The notes under the pieces were generated by a model. It searched no databases, was not told where the DNA came from, and was given only the letters and a program-made list of their open reading frames with translations. The position numbers were made by a program, and so were the translations under genes. From positions 50,897 to 114,896 of the forward strand of contig NZ_JAYLLH010000012.1 of the NCBI RefSeq assembly GCF_035818635.1: 64,000 bases of DNA, written 5' to 3'. This document shows, one piece after another, positions 17,076-26,613 of this stretch; position 1 is the stretch's first letter; every line of letters begins with the position of its first letter. This DNA comes from Mesobacterium_A hydrothermale. GTDB taxonomy: Bacteria; Pseudomonadota; Alphaproteobacteria; Rhodobacterales; Rhodobacteraceae.

Positions 17076-18238
17076 TCTGGGGGCGGATAGATGGCAACGC
17101 CGGTCAGCGTCTGGTTGACATGCATGGAATTGATCTGCTCGCCATAGGTTGAAAAACCCACCACCCGGTGTTCGCGAAACAGTTGGGAAATGCGCCCGGT
17201 CAGCTGTTGCTGCTCTGCCTCGATCCGGCGGAACAGGCAGTCGCAGGCCAGGATCGCGTCGGGCTTGCCGTGGGTTTCCAGCGTCCGAAGCTGGGTTTCC
17301 AGGTGCTCGATCATGTCGCTGGCCCGCGCCAGTGTCAGCACCAGGCCCTCGTCTATGGCCGAGAAAAACGCCAAGTCACCTTCCTCGGTCACCTGCTGGA
17401 TCGAACGGACATGGTGCCGCCCGCCGATCCGCACCACCAGCGGGTTTGCGGCAAAGGTGAAGGTGGACAGCTGTTCGGGATCCTTGCCCAGCATCCGCGC
17501 GTATTCGCGCGCGGCGGGTTCGGCGTTGATTTCATGCACGATCCGCCGGTCGGGCGAGGCGCGGGTGACGACCATGCGCCGCTCTGTCGGTTCATAATGG
17601 TCGGTCTTGAACACCTTGACCCGACAGCGGGTGCGCAGTTGCGCAATGACGGCGGCGTTGGTCAGCACCGCGCCGTCATGCAGCACAAAGGTGGCTTCGA
17701 ACCGGTCGTCATCGCCCGCCGATCCGCCGAACAGCGGCACCGGACCCAGCCCCGCGGCGATCTGCGACGTCAGCGTGTCTTCCTGGGTCGAAACACCGTC
17801 GATCATCAGGAAGTTGAAGTCGGATTCCCAATCGGGGGTTTCCCGGATCAGGGCGTTGCGGCTTTGGATCATGCGGTCGATCACGGCGGTGGCGTCGAAG
17901 TTGTCCAGGTCCTCGACCACCACGGTATTGGCGCGGAAATGGGCCTGCGGAAACCCGACGGCGACGATCTTGCCAGAGTCATAACCCTGACAGGAAATTT
18001 CCCCGGCGGTGGTGCAGCCGATGACCAACGTACCGGGAAACGCGGCATTTGCCTCGGCGGCAATCGCGGGAATGTCGGCACTGGACGAAATGAACAGGGC
18101 CACAAGCGTCAACGGCGCATCGCCCATCAATCCGGCCAGTTTGGTCACAGGGGTCGGCATGTCGTGTTCGACCGTTGCTGCACGCACGATTTCCGGGGCG
18201 CAGACACGCGCCCCGGACGGACCTGAAAGCTGGTCCAT
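17072..18238 (-). CDS. FIST-domain sensor protein, NosP-like
   Basis: A 388-residue cytosolic protein with FIST_N (about 45-230; VIGCTTAGEI is the tell-tale motif) and FIST_C (about 240-370). FIST proteins are sensory input modules; NosP of Pseudomonas binds heme and nitric oxide and controls the NahK kinase. The gene sits directly upstream of, and overlaps, the NahK-like kinase, and lies 30 nt after the response regulator, so the same trio is kept. A very strong GGAGGAGAGGAG ribosome binding site precedes the ATG. Whether this protein senses NO, an amino acid or something else cannot be read from the sequence. Confidence 0.85.
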   Translation of the reverse strand: MDQLSGPSGARVCAPEIVRAATVEHDMPTPVTKLAGLMGDAPLTLVALFISSSADIPAIAAEANAAFPGTLVIGCTTAGEISCQGYDSGKIVAVGFPQAHFRANTVVVEDLDNFDATAVIDRMIQSRNALIRETPDWESDFNFLMIDGVSTQEDTLTSQIAAGLGPVPLFGGSAGDDDRFEATFVLHDGAVLTNAAVIAQLRTRCRVKVFKTDHYEPTERRMVVTRASPDRRIVHEINAEPAAREYARMLGKDPEQLSTFTFAANPLVVRIGGRHHVRSIQQVTEEGDLAFFSAIDEGLVLTLARASDMIEHLETQLRTLETHGKPDAILACDCLFRRIEAEQQQLTGRISQLFREHRVVGFSTYGEQINSMHVNQTLTGVAIYPPPE

Positions 18239-18268
18239 CTCCTCTCCTCCCTCAAAACGTCGTGCAGG

Positions 18269-18973
18269 TTAGGCGGACGGGCCCGGATCGTGCAAGACGT
18301 TTGCAAAGCTGGCTTCAGAGGCCAGCAGCACAGCCTGGGTGCGGCTTTGCACCCCCAGTTTGCGCATGATCGCCGTGACATGCGCCTTTACCGTTGTCTC
18401 GGCAATCGACAGGTCATAGGCGATCTGTTTGTTCAGCTTGCCCGCGCAGATCAGTTGCAGGATGCGGGCCTGTTGGTTGGTCAGTGTCGACAGGCGGCTG
18501 ATGGCGTCATCGGTGTCGGGCGCCGTGCTGTCCTCCAACAGCACGTAACCCGCGGGGATATACCGCCCGCCGCCCGCAATCGCGTCGATCGCCTCGCGGA
18601 AAACGTCGCGCTGGCTGTGCTTGGGCACGAAGCCCGCGGCCCCGGCATGAATGACCGAACTCACGATGCGGTTGTCGGCCATGGACGACACCACGATGAT
18701 CGGCGTGTCGCTGGCGTTCCGCAGCCGCAACAGCCCCTCCAGCCCGTTCACGTCGGGCAGGTTCAGGTCAAGGATCACAAGGTCGGGCTTGCCATCGCTT
18801 GCGATCCGGTCCAGTGCGTCCTGCAGGCAGGCGGCGGTGGTGATGGTGTTGACCGATGACAGCGCCTTCAACGTCATCGACAGCGCATCGCAGAACAACG
18901 GGTGATCGTCGACGATCAGAGCCTTGTCGAACGCGGTCTTGTCCGCGTTCCGGTCCAGCACGGCAGCAAGCAT
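18269..18973 (-). CDS. LuxR-type response regulator, ErbR/ExaE-like
   Basis: A 234-residue response regulator. The receiver domain (about 15-135) has the acidic pair VDDHP and the phosphorylation aspartate in VILDLNLPDVNG. The C-terminal LuxR helix-turn-helix reads LICAGKLNKQIAYDLSIAET. It is the first gene of a regulator-FIST-kinase operon and has a copy of the shared 16-bp dyad in its own promoter, suggesting autoregulation. By position it is the best candidate for the protein that controls xoxF and its neighbours, like ErbR, ExaE or FlhR in other bacteria. The start is ATG at 18973 after AAAGGA; the longer frame that runs back into xoxF is rejected. Confidence 0.87.
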   Translation of the reverse strand: MLAAVLDRNADKTAFDKALIVDDHPLFCDALSMTLKALSSVNTITTAACLQDALDRIASDGKPDLVILDLNLPDVNGLEGLLRLRNASDTPIIVVSSMADNRIVSSVIHAGAAGFVPKHSQRDVFREAIDAIAGGGRYIPAGYVLLEDSTAPDTDDAISRLSTLTNQQARILQLICAGKLNKQIAYDLSIAETTVKAHVTAIMRKLGVQSRTQAVLLASEASFANVLHDPGPSA

Positions 18974-19032
18974 GGCCGATGTCCTTTCTCCCAACCTGTC
19001 GAAGCGTAGCGCACAGAGGGCGCAAATCCAAA

Positions 19033-19048
19033 TACGCCTAAAGTCGTA
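19033..19048. promoter_or_regulatory. Alcohol-regulon operator of the response-regulator operon
   Basis: TACGCCTAAAGTCGTA is a dyad with 5 of 6 matching arm positions around a 4-nt spacer. It lies 60 nt before the regulator ATG, between that gene and the terminator of xoxF. The position suggests autoregulation. Confidence 0.6.
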
Positions 19049-19062
19049 GAGCGGACAAAGAG

Positions 19063-19088
19063 AACGCGCGCCTCGCAGGGCGCGCGTT
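19063..19088 (-). terminator. Terminator hairpin of xoxF
   Basis: A perfect 10-bp stem AACGCGCGCC / GGCGCGCGTT with a 6-nt loop, 26 nt downstream of the xoxF stop. On the xoxF strand it is followed by CTCTTTG, a weak T-rich tail. It separates xoxF from the regulator operon on the same strand. Confidence 0.75.
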
Positions 19089-19113
19089 CCGGTTTGGCCT
19101 GTCGGGGGAAGGG

Positions 19114-20880
19114 TCAGTTCGCCGAGGCCAGTTGCTTGGGCAGTTTGAACGTCCAGACCATGCCGCCCTGGTTGAGGTAGTTCACCTTCTTGGCGACCTC
19201 GCCCCCCCAGAGCGGAACCGCGCCGCCCCAGCCGGATACGATCGAGACATATTGCTCGCCGTCGCTTTCCCAGGTCACCGGCTGGCCAACGATGCCAGAG
19301 CCGGTCTGGAACGACCACAGCACCTCGCCGGTCTCGTCATCCAGCGCGAGGAACTTGCCCTCGGGCGTGCCAAAGAACACCAGCCCGCCAGCGGTGGTCA
19401 TCACGCCGCCCCAAAGCGGGGCGTCGTTCTTGTATTCCCACTTCCATTCGCCGGTGTTGGGGTCGATCGCCTTGAGGCTGCCGATATGGTCCTCGTAGTT
19501 GGGCTTGATGGTAAAGCCCGCGCCAAGATAGGCCGCGCCCTTCTTGTAGCTGATCGGCTCGTTCCAGATGTCCATGCCCCATTCGTTCGACGGCACGTAG
19601 AAATTGCCGGTCTTCTGGCTATAGGCCATCGGCATCCAGTTCTTGCCCCCCAGGAAGGACGGCGAGGCGAAGATCACGTCGCCCTTCTTGCCATCGGCGG
19701 CGGCGGCCGGGTTGCCGGGGCGGTTGGCCTCGACAAAAATCGGCCGGCCGGTGTCGTCGATGCCCTCGGCCCAGGAAATGTCCTTGACGAAAGGGGTGGC
19801 AGAGACGAACGCGCCGTCTTCGCGGTTCAGCACATAGAAGAACCCGTTGCGGTCGGCGGTGGCAAAGCGTTTGTTGCCGGCGGCGTCGGTAAAGGCCACC
19901 ACCTCGTTCACGCCGTCATAGTCCCAGCCTTCGCGCGGGGTGGTCTGGAAGTGCCACTTGATTTCGCCTGTCTCGGGGTCGATGCCAACGCGGCTGGCGG
20001 CATAGAGATTGTCGCCGGTGTTGCCGTCGACCGGCGTGCCCGCGCCGCGCAGGTGGCTGTTCCACGGTGCCGGGTTGCCGGCGCCAAAGACCAGCGTGTC
20101 GGTGTCGGCGTCATACGATCCGCCCAGCCAGGTCGCGCCGCCGCCGGTCTTCCACATGTCGCCCGGCCAGGTCGCGTTCAGCGTGCCGGTCATGGTACTT
20201 TCCTGCCCCATGTAAGTGCCCATGTGGCCCTCGATCATCGGGCGGGTCCAGACCAGGTCGCCGTTTTCGGCGTCATAGGCATAGACCATGCCGACAATCC
20301 CGAATTCGCCGCCGGAATTGCCGACGATCACCTTGCCGTCGACGATCAGCGGCGCGGCGGTATAGCTGTAGCCCGCCTTGTAGTCCGCGATCTTCTTGCG
20401 CCAGACCACGTTGCCGGTCTTGCGGTCCAACGCCACCAGCCGCGCGTCCAGCGTGCCGAAATAGACGTTGTCACCATAGATCGTGGCACCGCGGTTGATC
20501 ACGTCGCAGCAGGGCAGGATCCCTTCGGGCAGGCGGGCGTCGTATTGCCAAAGCTCAGTGCCAGTCTTCACGTCGATGGCATAGATCCGGCTGTAAGAGC
20601 CGGTGATATACATGATGCCGTCATAGATCAGCGGCTGGGTTTCCTGCCCGCGCTGCTTTTCGCCGCCAAGGCTGAAGGCCCAGGCCGGGATAAGGTTGTC
20701 GATATTGTCCTTGTTGAGCGTGTCCAGCGGGCTGTAGCGTTGCAGGTGCCGCCCCATCCCGTTGGTGACCACCTGGGTGGTGATCGTCTGGTCGTTGGCC
20801 AGATCGTCCTCGGTCACGCCTGCCTGGGCCATGCCCGCGATCAGGGTGCCAGCGACGACTGCTGTCATAAACCGGTTCAT
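19114..20880 (-). CDS. xoxF: Lanthanide-dependent methanol/alcohol dehydrogenase XoxF
   Basis: A 588-residue periplasmic PQQ enzyme with a signal peptide ending near AQA (residue 20). The vicinal disulfide pair Cys124-Cys125 (PCCD), the metal ligands Glu192 (GGEFG) and Asn269 (AGNPAPWN), and the catalytic Asp320 are present. Two residues later Asp322 (WDYDG) marks a lanthanide enzyme; calcium enzymes of the MxaF type have a small residue there. It oxidises methanol or other short alcohols and passes electrons to a cytochrome c. An operator of the regulon lies about 90 nt upstream. No mxaF/mxaI pair or PQQ biosynthesis genes are in the window. Confidence 0.95.
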   Translation of the reverse strand: MNRFMTAVVAGTLIAGMAQAGVTEDDLANDQTITTQVVTNGMGRHLQRYSPLDTLNKDNIDNLIPAWAFSLGGEKQRGQETQPLIYDGIMYITGSYSRIYAIDVKTGTELWQYDARLPEGILPCCDVINRGATIYGDNVYFGTLDARLVALDRKTGNVVWRKKIADYKAGYSYTAAPLIVDGKVIVGNSGGEFGIVGMVYAYDAENGDLVWTRPMIEGHMGTYMGQESTMTGTLNATWPGDMWKTGGGATWLGGSYDADTDTLVFGAGNPAPWNSHLRGAGTPVDGNTGDNLYAASRVGIDPETGEIKWHFQTTPREGWDYDGVNEVVAFTDAAGNKRFATADRNGFFYVLNREDGAFVSATPFVKDISWAEGIDDTGRPIFVEANRPGNPAAAADGKKGDVIFASPSFLGGKNWMPMAYSQKTGNFYVPSNEWGMDIWNEPISYKKGAAYLGAGFTIKPNYEDHIGSLKAIDPNTGEWKWEYKNDAPLWGGVMTTAGGLVFFGTPEGKFLALDDETGEVLWSFQTGSGIVGQPVTWESDGEQYVSIVSGWGGAVPLWGGEVAKKVNYLNQGGMVWTFKLPKQLASAN

Positions 20881-20970
20881 TTGCGTCCTCCCGCCGAAAA
20901 ATCAGTTGCTCCGACGGGGCGGATGCCCCCCCGGCGCTGACAGTATCGGGGCGGCCTTGGCACGGCGAAA

Positions 20971-20986
20971 TTGCACAATGGTCGTA
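20971..20986. promoter_or_regulatory. Alcohol-regulon operator upstream of xoxF
   Basis: TTGCACAATGGTCGTA lies 91-106 nt before the xoxF ATG. On the coding strand it reads TACGACCATTGTGCAA, sharing the TACGACCAT core with the aldehyde dehydrogenase site. Confidence 0.65.
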
Positions 20987-21104
20987 GGGCGCGGCAGTCG
21001 GGCCCGGGCGCGCGGCGGCAAACGCCAAAGGGCACGCCGGTCCCTGGTCGAAACCGGCGTGCAACGCTGTGTTTGAAAGAGGATCGGCTGATTATCTGCT
21101 GATT

Positions 21105-21521
21105 TTACTTAGAAATCTCGGACCCATCCCGCGTGGTGATCGATTCCAGATACGCGAGGATGAACGCTTGAACCGTGGCGTCTTCGATGCCCACATGGCG
21201 CATCTTGGTGCCGGGCATGAACCCGTCATTGTCTTCCATCCATGCGCGCAGCGCGGCGGGTGTCCAGACGATGCCCGACGCCTCCAGCGCGATGGAATAG
21301 TCATAGTCGGGATAGCTGCCCGCGGCGCGCCCGATGATGTTTTCCAGCGGCGGGCCATAGCTGGCGTCCGACGCATCCGCGGCATGGCAGCGGCGGCATT
21401 CGGCCTCGAACAGGGTGGCGCCGGCGGCGACCTTCACCTGCTGAAAGGTGGTTTCACTGGCAATCGCGGGCAGGCCCGGCACGCACAGCGCCAGAACAAG
21501 GGGGGAGAACAGGGGTTTCAT
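21105..21521 (-). CDS. Small c-type cytochrome next to xoxF
   Basis: A 138-residue exported monoheme cytochrome c. The signal peptide ends near AIA-SET, the heme motif CRRCH is at residues 42-46, and Met residues around GFMPGTKM (about 110) can supply the sixth ligand. It lies 224 nt upstream of xoxF on the same strand with its own operator. The position suggests that it accepts electrons from XoxF, like XoxG, although it is shorter than typical XoxG proteins. The start is ATG at 21521 after AAAGGAT; the longer open frame upstream is not coding-like. Confidence 0.82.
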   Translation of the reverse strand: MKPLFSPLVLALCVPGLPAIASETTFQQVKVAAGATLFEAECRRCHAADASDASYGPPLENIIGRAAGSYPDYDYSIALEASGIVWTPAALRAWMEDNDGFMPGTKMRHVGIEDATVQAFILAYLESITTRDGSEISK

Positions 21522-21602
21522 GGATCGTATCCTTTGGCTTGGACGGTTCCGGGCAGGCATGCGCCCTTCGCGGATCCAAGCGCAAAACGCCCTGAATTGC
21601 AT

Positions 21603-21618
21603 TTGTCCTTTGGTCGTA
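21603..21618. promoter_or_regulatory. Alcohol-regulon operator upstream of the small cytochrome c
   Basis: TTGTCCTTTGGTCGTA lies 82-97 nt before the cytochrome ATG. On the coding strand it reads TACGACCAAAGGACAA. A separate small inverted repeat, AACCTTT-GCA-AAAGGTT, follows at 21635-21651 and may be a weak hairpin after the permease gene. Confidence 0.6.
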
Positions 21619-21672
21619 CCCTTGGTGATAGAGTAACCTTTGCAAAAGGTTATAGGGCCTTGTTGAGGGTTT

Positions 21673-22448
21673 TTAAGTCTTGCGGCGTAGCATTCCGCGC
21701 GCCGGGTCGTATCCCCAAAGCGCCAGCGCCAGAAATCCTGCCGCCCAAAGGCCGGTCCAGCCAAGCGCCGGCAGGTTCGCCTGGGCGTAAAGCGCGAAAC
21801 GGATCGCCTCGACCGCCTGGGTAAAGGGGTTGGCGGCGCAGATACCGTACAAAAAAGCCGAACTTTCGGCCATTTTCCACAGCGGGTACAGCGCCGAAGA
21901 CAGAAAGAACATCGGGAAGATGACAAAGTTCATCACCCCGGCGAAATTCTCCAGCTGCCGGATCGCCGAAGACAGCGCCAGCCCCAGCGCCCCCAGCATG
22001 ATCCCCGCCAATGCCAGCGCCGGCAGGGCGGTGACATACCCCAGCGCCGGAAAGGTGATGCCAAACCCGGCGGCGATGCCAAGGAACGCGGCAACCTGAA
22101 GGATCGACACCAGCGTGCTGGCAAGGATGCGGGACAAGAGCAGCCACCAGCGTGGCTGTGGACTGGTCAGCAAAAGGCGCATCGAGCCCATTTCCCGGTC
22201 ATAGACCAGAGAAAGCGAGCTTTGCATCCCGTTGAACAGCAAGATCATCCCGCAAAGCCCTGGAACGATGTAGATTTCATAGGTGATGTAGGTCTCGTAG
22301 GGCGGCGTGATCGACAAGCCAAGCGCGGCGCGAAAGCCCGCGGCAAAGACCAAGAGCCAGACCAGCGGTCGCACCAGCGCGGACAGGAAGCGCCCGCGCT
22401 GGCGGACGAAGCGGGCGGCCTCGCGCAGGGCGATGGCGCGCAGGGCGA

Positions 22449-22464
<16 letters not shown>
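21673..22464 (-). CDS. ABC-2 type permease of the PQQ-alcohol system (PedC/LutF-like)
   Basis: A 263-residue membrane protein with about six hydrophobic helices and the ABC-2 membrane fold, rather than an importer-type EAA loop. It resembles the PedC permeases found with PQQ-dependent alcohol dehydrogenases and the membrane component of the lanthanide-utilisation (lut) cluster of Methylobacterium. It is the last gene of a five-gene operon and overlaps the ATPase gene by 16 nt. Direction of transport and substrate are not shown by sequence; lanthanide handling is inferred from linkage to xoxF. Confidence 0.8.
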
Positions 22465-23176
<712 letters not shown>

Positions 23177-23180
<4 letters not shown>

Positions 23181-23611
23181 TTGATCTCGATCTCCAGCCG
23201 CTGGGTGTCGCCGGTCGTGCCGGGAACCTTCAGGTGATAGCGCCCCGGCTTGATCGCGACAAAGCCGATCTCCATCACGCCCGCCGCGTCGAATTCGACG
23301 CTGTCGAGGCCCAGCGGACGGATCTCCAGCCCCTCGATCACGATCTCGTCGATCCAGATCGCGCGAAAGAACCCGGGCCCGACAAGCCCCAGTTCCTGGC
23401 TGCCGTCGGACTGGATTTCGACCTCGTAATAGGTGCCGGACCGCAGCGCCCACGCGGTGTCTGCCAGCGGCATTCCCGCCGACAGGGTGATGGGCCGCAG
23501 GTCGTGTTTGTTGCTGCGGGACAACAGCCCGGCAAGGCCGAAGGCGTGGCCGTCTTCAACCGCCAGCGCGGGCGTGGCGATCAGGGCAAGGATCAGGGGC
23601 AGACGGTGCAT
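23177..23611 (-). CDS. Small exported protein of the lut-like cluster
   Basis: A 144-residue protein with a signal peptide (MHRLPLILALIATPALA). The mature part is rich in beta-strand-like segments with many acidic residues (SDGSQELG, DEIVIEGLE, DSVEFDAAG), compatible with a cupredoxin-like or other metal-facing periplasmic fold. It lies between the beta-propeller and ATPase genes, where lut clusters encode small exported proteins. No known catalytic motif was recognised. Lanthanide or PQQ-enzyme related binding is only suggested by position. Confidence 0.65.
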
Positions 23612-23632
23612 GGCGGGTTCCTTCGGGCTGGG

Positions 23633-24595
23633 TCAGGGGCGAAAGGCCGCGCCCCAGGGGAAGCGGCCAACCTTGATGGTCTTGATCGGCTTGCGGCGGG
23701 CGACGTCGATCACGGTGACGTCACCGGACACGCCGTTGGTGGTAAACAGCAGCGACTTGTCGCCGTTGAAGGCCATGTGCCAGACCCTGCGCCCGACCAG
23801 GATGTAGTCCTCGACCTCGTAGGTTTCGGCATTGACCACGGCGACATGATTGGCCGGGCCAAGCGCCACGAACGCGGTCTTTTCATCGGCGGTCAGCTCG
23901 AATCCCACGGGCTGCACCCGGTCGGGATGCACGCCTTTGACAGCGAAGCGGATCTTGCCCTTTTCACCCTGTGTCGCGGTGTCGAAGACGGAAATCGTCC
24001 CGCCAATTTCCGCGCTCACCCACAGCTCTGTTCCGCGCTTGACGAATTCGGCATGGCGCGGGCGGGCATCGACCAGCGTATTGGCAAACAGCTGGCGGGT
24101 TCCGGTGTCGATCCAATGCGCCATGTTGGTGGTTTCCGACGTGGTGATCGCGATCGTGCCGTCGGGGCTGATGGCCATGCCTTCGGGTTCGATCCCCACG
24201 TCGATCTGGGCCAGGACGGTGCGGGTTTCGGTATCGACCACGGTGGTGATCGCGTCGTCTTCGTTCGCAATGTAGAGGTGCCGGTCGTTCGGGTGCAGCA
24301 CGAACTGTTCAGGGTCTTCGCCCGACGGCAGGTTGTGCAGGATTTCACCGGTTTCCGGGTCCATCACCTGCACCGTGTCGCTGTCCGAGGCGCAGATATA
24401 CAGCCGCGAATAATCCTGGTTGAAGGTGATCCCGCGCGGGCGGTCGCCGGTGGGCAGGGTGCGGATCACCGCCAGCGTGTCGATGTCGATCACGCTCAGC
24501 GTGTCGTCCTTTTCGTTCGATACCCAGATTTCGCCGGCGATCAGGGGGCTGGCGGTCAGCATGGCGCAAAGCGCGGTGGTCAGGCGCAGGGTCAT
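23633..24595 (-). CDS. PQQ-catabolism-associated beta-propeller protein (YVTN repeats)
   Basis: A 320-residue exported beta-propeller. After a signal peptide (ends near IAG) come about seven YVTN/NHL-like repeats, for example VSNEKDDTLSVIDIDT, YIANEDDAITTVVDTET and FTTNGVSGDVTVIDVA. This is the beta-propeller family tied to PQQ-dependent alcohol dehydrogenases, and a homologue sits in lut clusters. The start is ATG at 24595 in an ATGA overlap with the binding-protein gene. It probably works in the periplasm with the ABC transporter; the exact role is unknown. Confidence 0.85.
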   Translation of the reverse strand: MTLRLTTALCAMLTASPLIAGEIWVSNEKDDTLSVIDIDTLAVIRTLPTGDRPRGITFNQDYSRLYICASDSDTVQVMDPETGEILHNLPSGEDPEQFVLHPNDRHLYIANEDDAITTVVDTETRTVLAQIDVGIEPEGMAISPDGTIAITTSETTNMAHWIDTGTRQLFANTLVDARPRHAEFVKRGTELWVSAEIGGTISVFDTATQGEKGKIRFAVKGVHPDRVQPVGFELTADEKTAFVALGPANHVAVVNAETYEVEDYILVGRRVWHMAFNGDKSLLFTTNGVSGDVTVIDVARRKPIKTIKVGRFPWGAAFRP

Positions 24596-25749
24596 CGGAA
24601 AGCCTCGCAGGTGGTTTCGGGGCGATCCTGCCCCAGCGTGTCCAACTCGCTGTGCTGGTGCAGGTAACCGGGCAGGGGCGCCTGTTCGGCAAGCGCCGTT
24701 CGGGTGACCAGCGGAATGGGCTGGCGCATCTGGCCGTTCCAGGCGCGGAAGGACAGCGGACGGCCCTTGAAACCCGCCAGCGCGAAATCGGGCCCAAGCA
24801 GGTAGGCGCGCAGCGTGGCGGGGTCGGCAGAGCCGGTGCGGGTTACCGCCTCTCCGATCGCGCGGACGGCGGCCCAGGCGGCATAGTCCTGCGCCTGCAT
24901 GTCCCGGCCGGCGTGGTCGGTGAACCGCGCTTGCAGTTGCGCCGCGCCCCATTGTTCGACCGGTGCCGCCCAGGCCAGCGCGCGCAACCCTTCCGACCCG
25001 GCCACCGGGCGCGGCAGCCAGGTGTTGAAGGGGATGTAGCGGGCGAAGTCGTGCAGTTCGTCCGCCACCAGCAGCAGGTCGTAGGCGCCAAGCTCCTGCG
25101 TGAAAACCGGCACTTCCTGCGCGGCGTTGCGGCGCATGTCGGCATCGAAGGCCCAGGTTTTCTCGGCCCGCAGCGTCAGCCCGTATTTGCGCGCGCTGAC
25201 CCGCAGGGCCTGGGCAAAGGCGGTATCGTCGGGGTGCGTGCCGGAAATCAACGCAAGGTCGGACCAGCGCTTGAACCGGGCAAATTGCATCAGCGCATCG
25301 GCCCGCATGGCAAAGGACGGCAGGCTGTGCAGCAGGTTGGCGCGGCAGTCCGCCCCACGCAGCGCGTCATCGGCGCGGGCGGTGTTGAACAACAGCGCGC
25401 CCCGCGCCTCTGGCAGGTCGGCGATCCGCACGAGCACCGGCGCGGGCGCATCAACGATCAGCAGCGACGCCAGCGCCAGCGCGTTTTTCGCGGTTTTCAG
25501 CGGGTCCGCGCCCGGCGGCACGTCCATGATTTCCAGCCGATGGGTCTGGCCAAGAAACCGCCCCGTCGTGACGTTGTCGGCCAGCGCGATCTCGGCCCCG
25601 TCAAGGCCCAGCCGATCCGGCACCGGGTCAAGGTTGGACAGAACCGGCGGGCGGTCCTGTTCGACGCGCAGGTAGACCATGGTCACGGTGACCTCTGCGC
25701 GCAGGGGCAGGGCGGCGAAAAGCGCGAAAAGCAGAAACAGGACGCGCAT
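24592..25749 (-). CDS. ABC binding protein of the PQQ-alcohol system (LutA-like)
   Basis: A 385-residue exported protein, signal peptide ending near LRA-EVT. It has the two-lobed type I binding-protein pattern of branched-chain amino-acid receptors but belongs to the divergent set linked to PQQ alcohol dehydrogenases (VYLRVEQDRPPVLSNLDP start, LISGTHPDD, YDLLLVADE). It is the first gene of the operon, with AGGGAGGAG before ATG 25749. The divergent promoter carries two regulon operators. A longer frame extending to 26622 lies antisense to the cytochrome gene and is rejected. Confidence 0.82.
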   Translation of the reverse strand: MRVLFLLFALFAALPLRAEVTVTMVYLRVEQDRPPVLSNLDPVPDRLGLDGAEIALADNVTTGRFLGQTHRLEIMDVPPGADPLKTAKNALALASLLIVDAPAPVLVRIADLPEARGALLFNTARADDALRGADCRANLLHSLPSFAMRADALMQFARFKRWSDLALISGTHPDDTAFAQALRVSARKYGLTLRAEKTWAFDADMRRNAAQEVPVFTQELGAYDLLLVADELHDFARYIPFNTWLPRPVAGSEGLRALAWAAPVEQWGAAQLQARFTDHAGRDMQAQDYAAWAAVRAIGEAVTRTGSADPATLRAYLLGPDFALAGFKGRPLSFRAWNGQMRQPIPLVTRTALAEQAPLPGYLHQHSELDTLGQDRPETTCEAFR

Positions 25750-25926
25750 GTCTCCTCCCTCGATCCACGCTGCGGGTGTCAGGCCCCGACGATACGGCGC
25801 GCGCCACCCGCGCGGCCATTCGACCATCGTCGTAGGCCCGCACGGCCCAACCTGAACCTTGGTCGAATATCGTCCGGTCCGGGGGCGGGATAGAACGGGG
25901 CACCACTGACGAAAGGGAGGACCGAG
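25750..25926. promoter_or_regulatory. Divergent promoter of the lut-like operon and the PedF cytochrome
   Basis: This 177-nt region serves both directions. It contains the best dyad of the window, TTCGACCATCGTCGTA at 25819-25834, and a second copy, CTGAACCTTGGTCGAA, at 25852-25867. A perfect 9-bp inverted repeat ATTCGACCA (25818-25826) / TGGTCGAAT (25860-25868) spans the two sites. The spacing to each start (70-108 nt) is similar to the other promoters of the island. Confidence 0.65.
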
Positions 25927-26610
25927 ATGTTCAGACTGCCCCACGCCACCGCCGCCGCGCTCATTGCTTCTGCCGTGCTTGTGCAGGCCCATGGCGACGT
26001 GGCCCCCCAGCCGATGAACACCGACGCGCTGCCCGAGGTGGGCGAGGACTGGCTGACCGAGAACCCTTATCGCGACATGGGCCCCGACGTCTGGCAGACC
26101 GCGGTCGAAATCGGCGACAGCGGGTACAACCAGAATTGCGCGCGCTGTCATGGTCTGGGCGTCGTGTCGGGCGGTCTGGCCCCCGACCTGCGCTTTCTCG
26201 AGGCCGAGGAATACGGCGACGAATGGTTCATAGAGCGGTTCCGCCACGGCTATACCCAGAACGGCACCACCAAGATGCCTGCCTTCGGAGAGCTTCTGGG
26301 CCAGAAAGCCGCTTGGGCGATCCGCACCTATATCGAAACCCGGCCCGATGACTACGGGGTCGAGGAGGCCACACCGCGCCTGACCGAGATCCGCGACACT
26401 CTGATGGATATGGCGCAGGGCGGGCAAGGGGCGGACATCGCGGCCTTGCAGGCGGAGCTGACAGACATTGCGGCGGAAATCGAAACCGCTTCTGGCGCGC
26501 CGGTGGCCGACAGCGTGGCCTTCCGCGCCGCACACCTGATTTCTGGCGACACCCCGAACCCTGCCGCGGCGGCCGAGGCGCTGACCATCGGCCTGTCCGC
26601 CGCGCATTGA
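25927..26610 (+). CDS. Cytochrome c-550, PedF type
   Basis: A 227-residue exported cytochrome. The signal peptide ends near VQA-HGD and is followed by the PedF-like opening HGDVAPQPMNT and ENPYR. The heme motif CARCH is at residues 71-75 and the axial Met is probably in TTKMPAFGE (about 116-124). The C-terminal 80 residues form an extension beyond the heme domain. It is the likely soluble electron carrier between a PQQ dehydrogenase and the respiratory chain. It is transcribed divergently from the lut-like operon and is followed 3 nt later by a XoxJ-like gene. Confidence 0.87.
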   Translation: MFRLPHATAAALIASAVLVQAHGDVAPQPMNTDALPEVGEDWLTENPYRDMGPDVWQTAVEIGDSGYNQNCARCHGLGVVSGGLAPDLRFLEAEEYGDEWFIERFRHGYTQNGTTKMPAFGELLGQKAAWAIRTYIETRPDDYGVEEATPRLTEIRDTLMDMAQGGQGADIAALQAELTDIAAEIETASGAPVADSVAFRAAHLISGDTPNPAAAAEALTIGLSAAH

Positions 26611-26613
26611 GGG

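Noticed and set aside
19132..20940. Long plus-strand open frame of about 600 codons
   Set aside because: Antisense to xoxF, whose motifs and length are complete; no family features.
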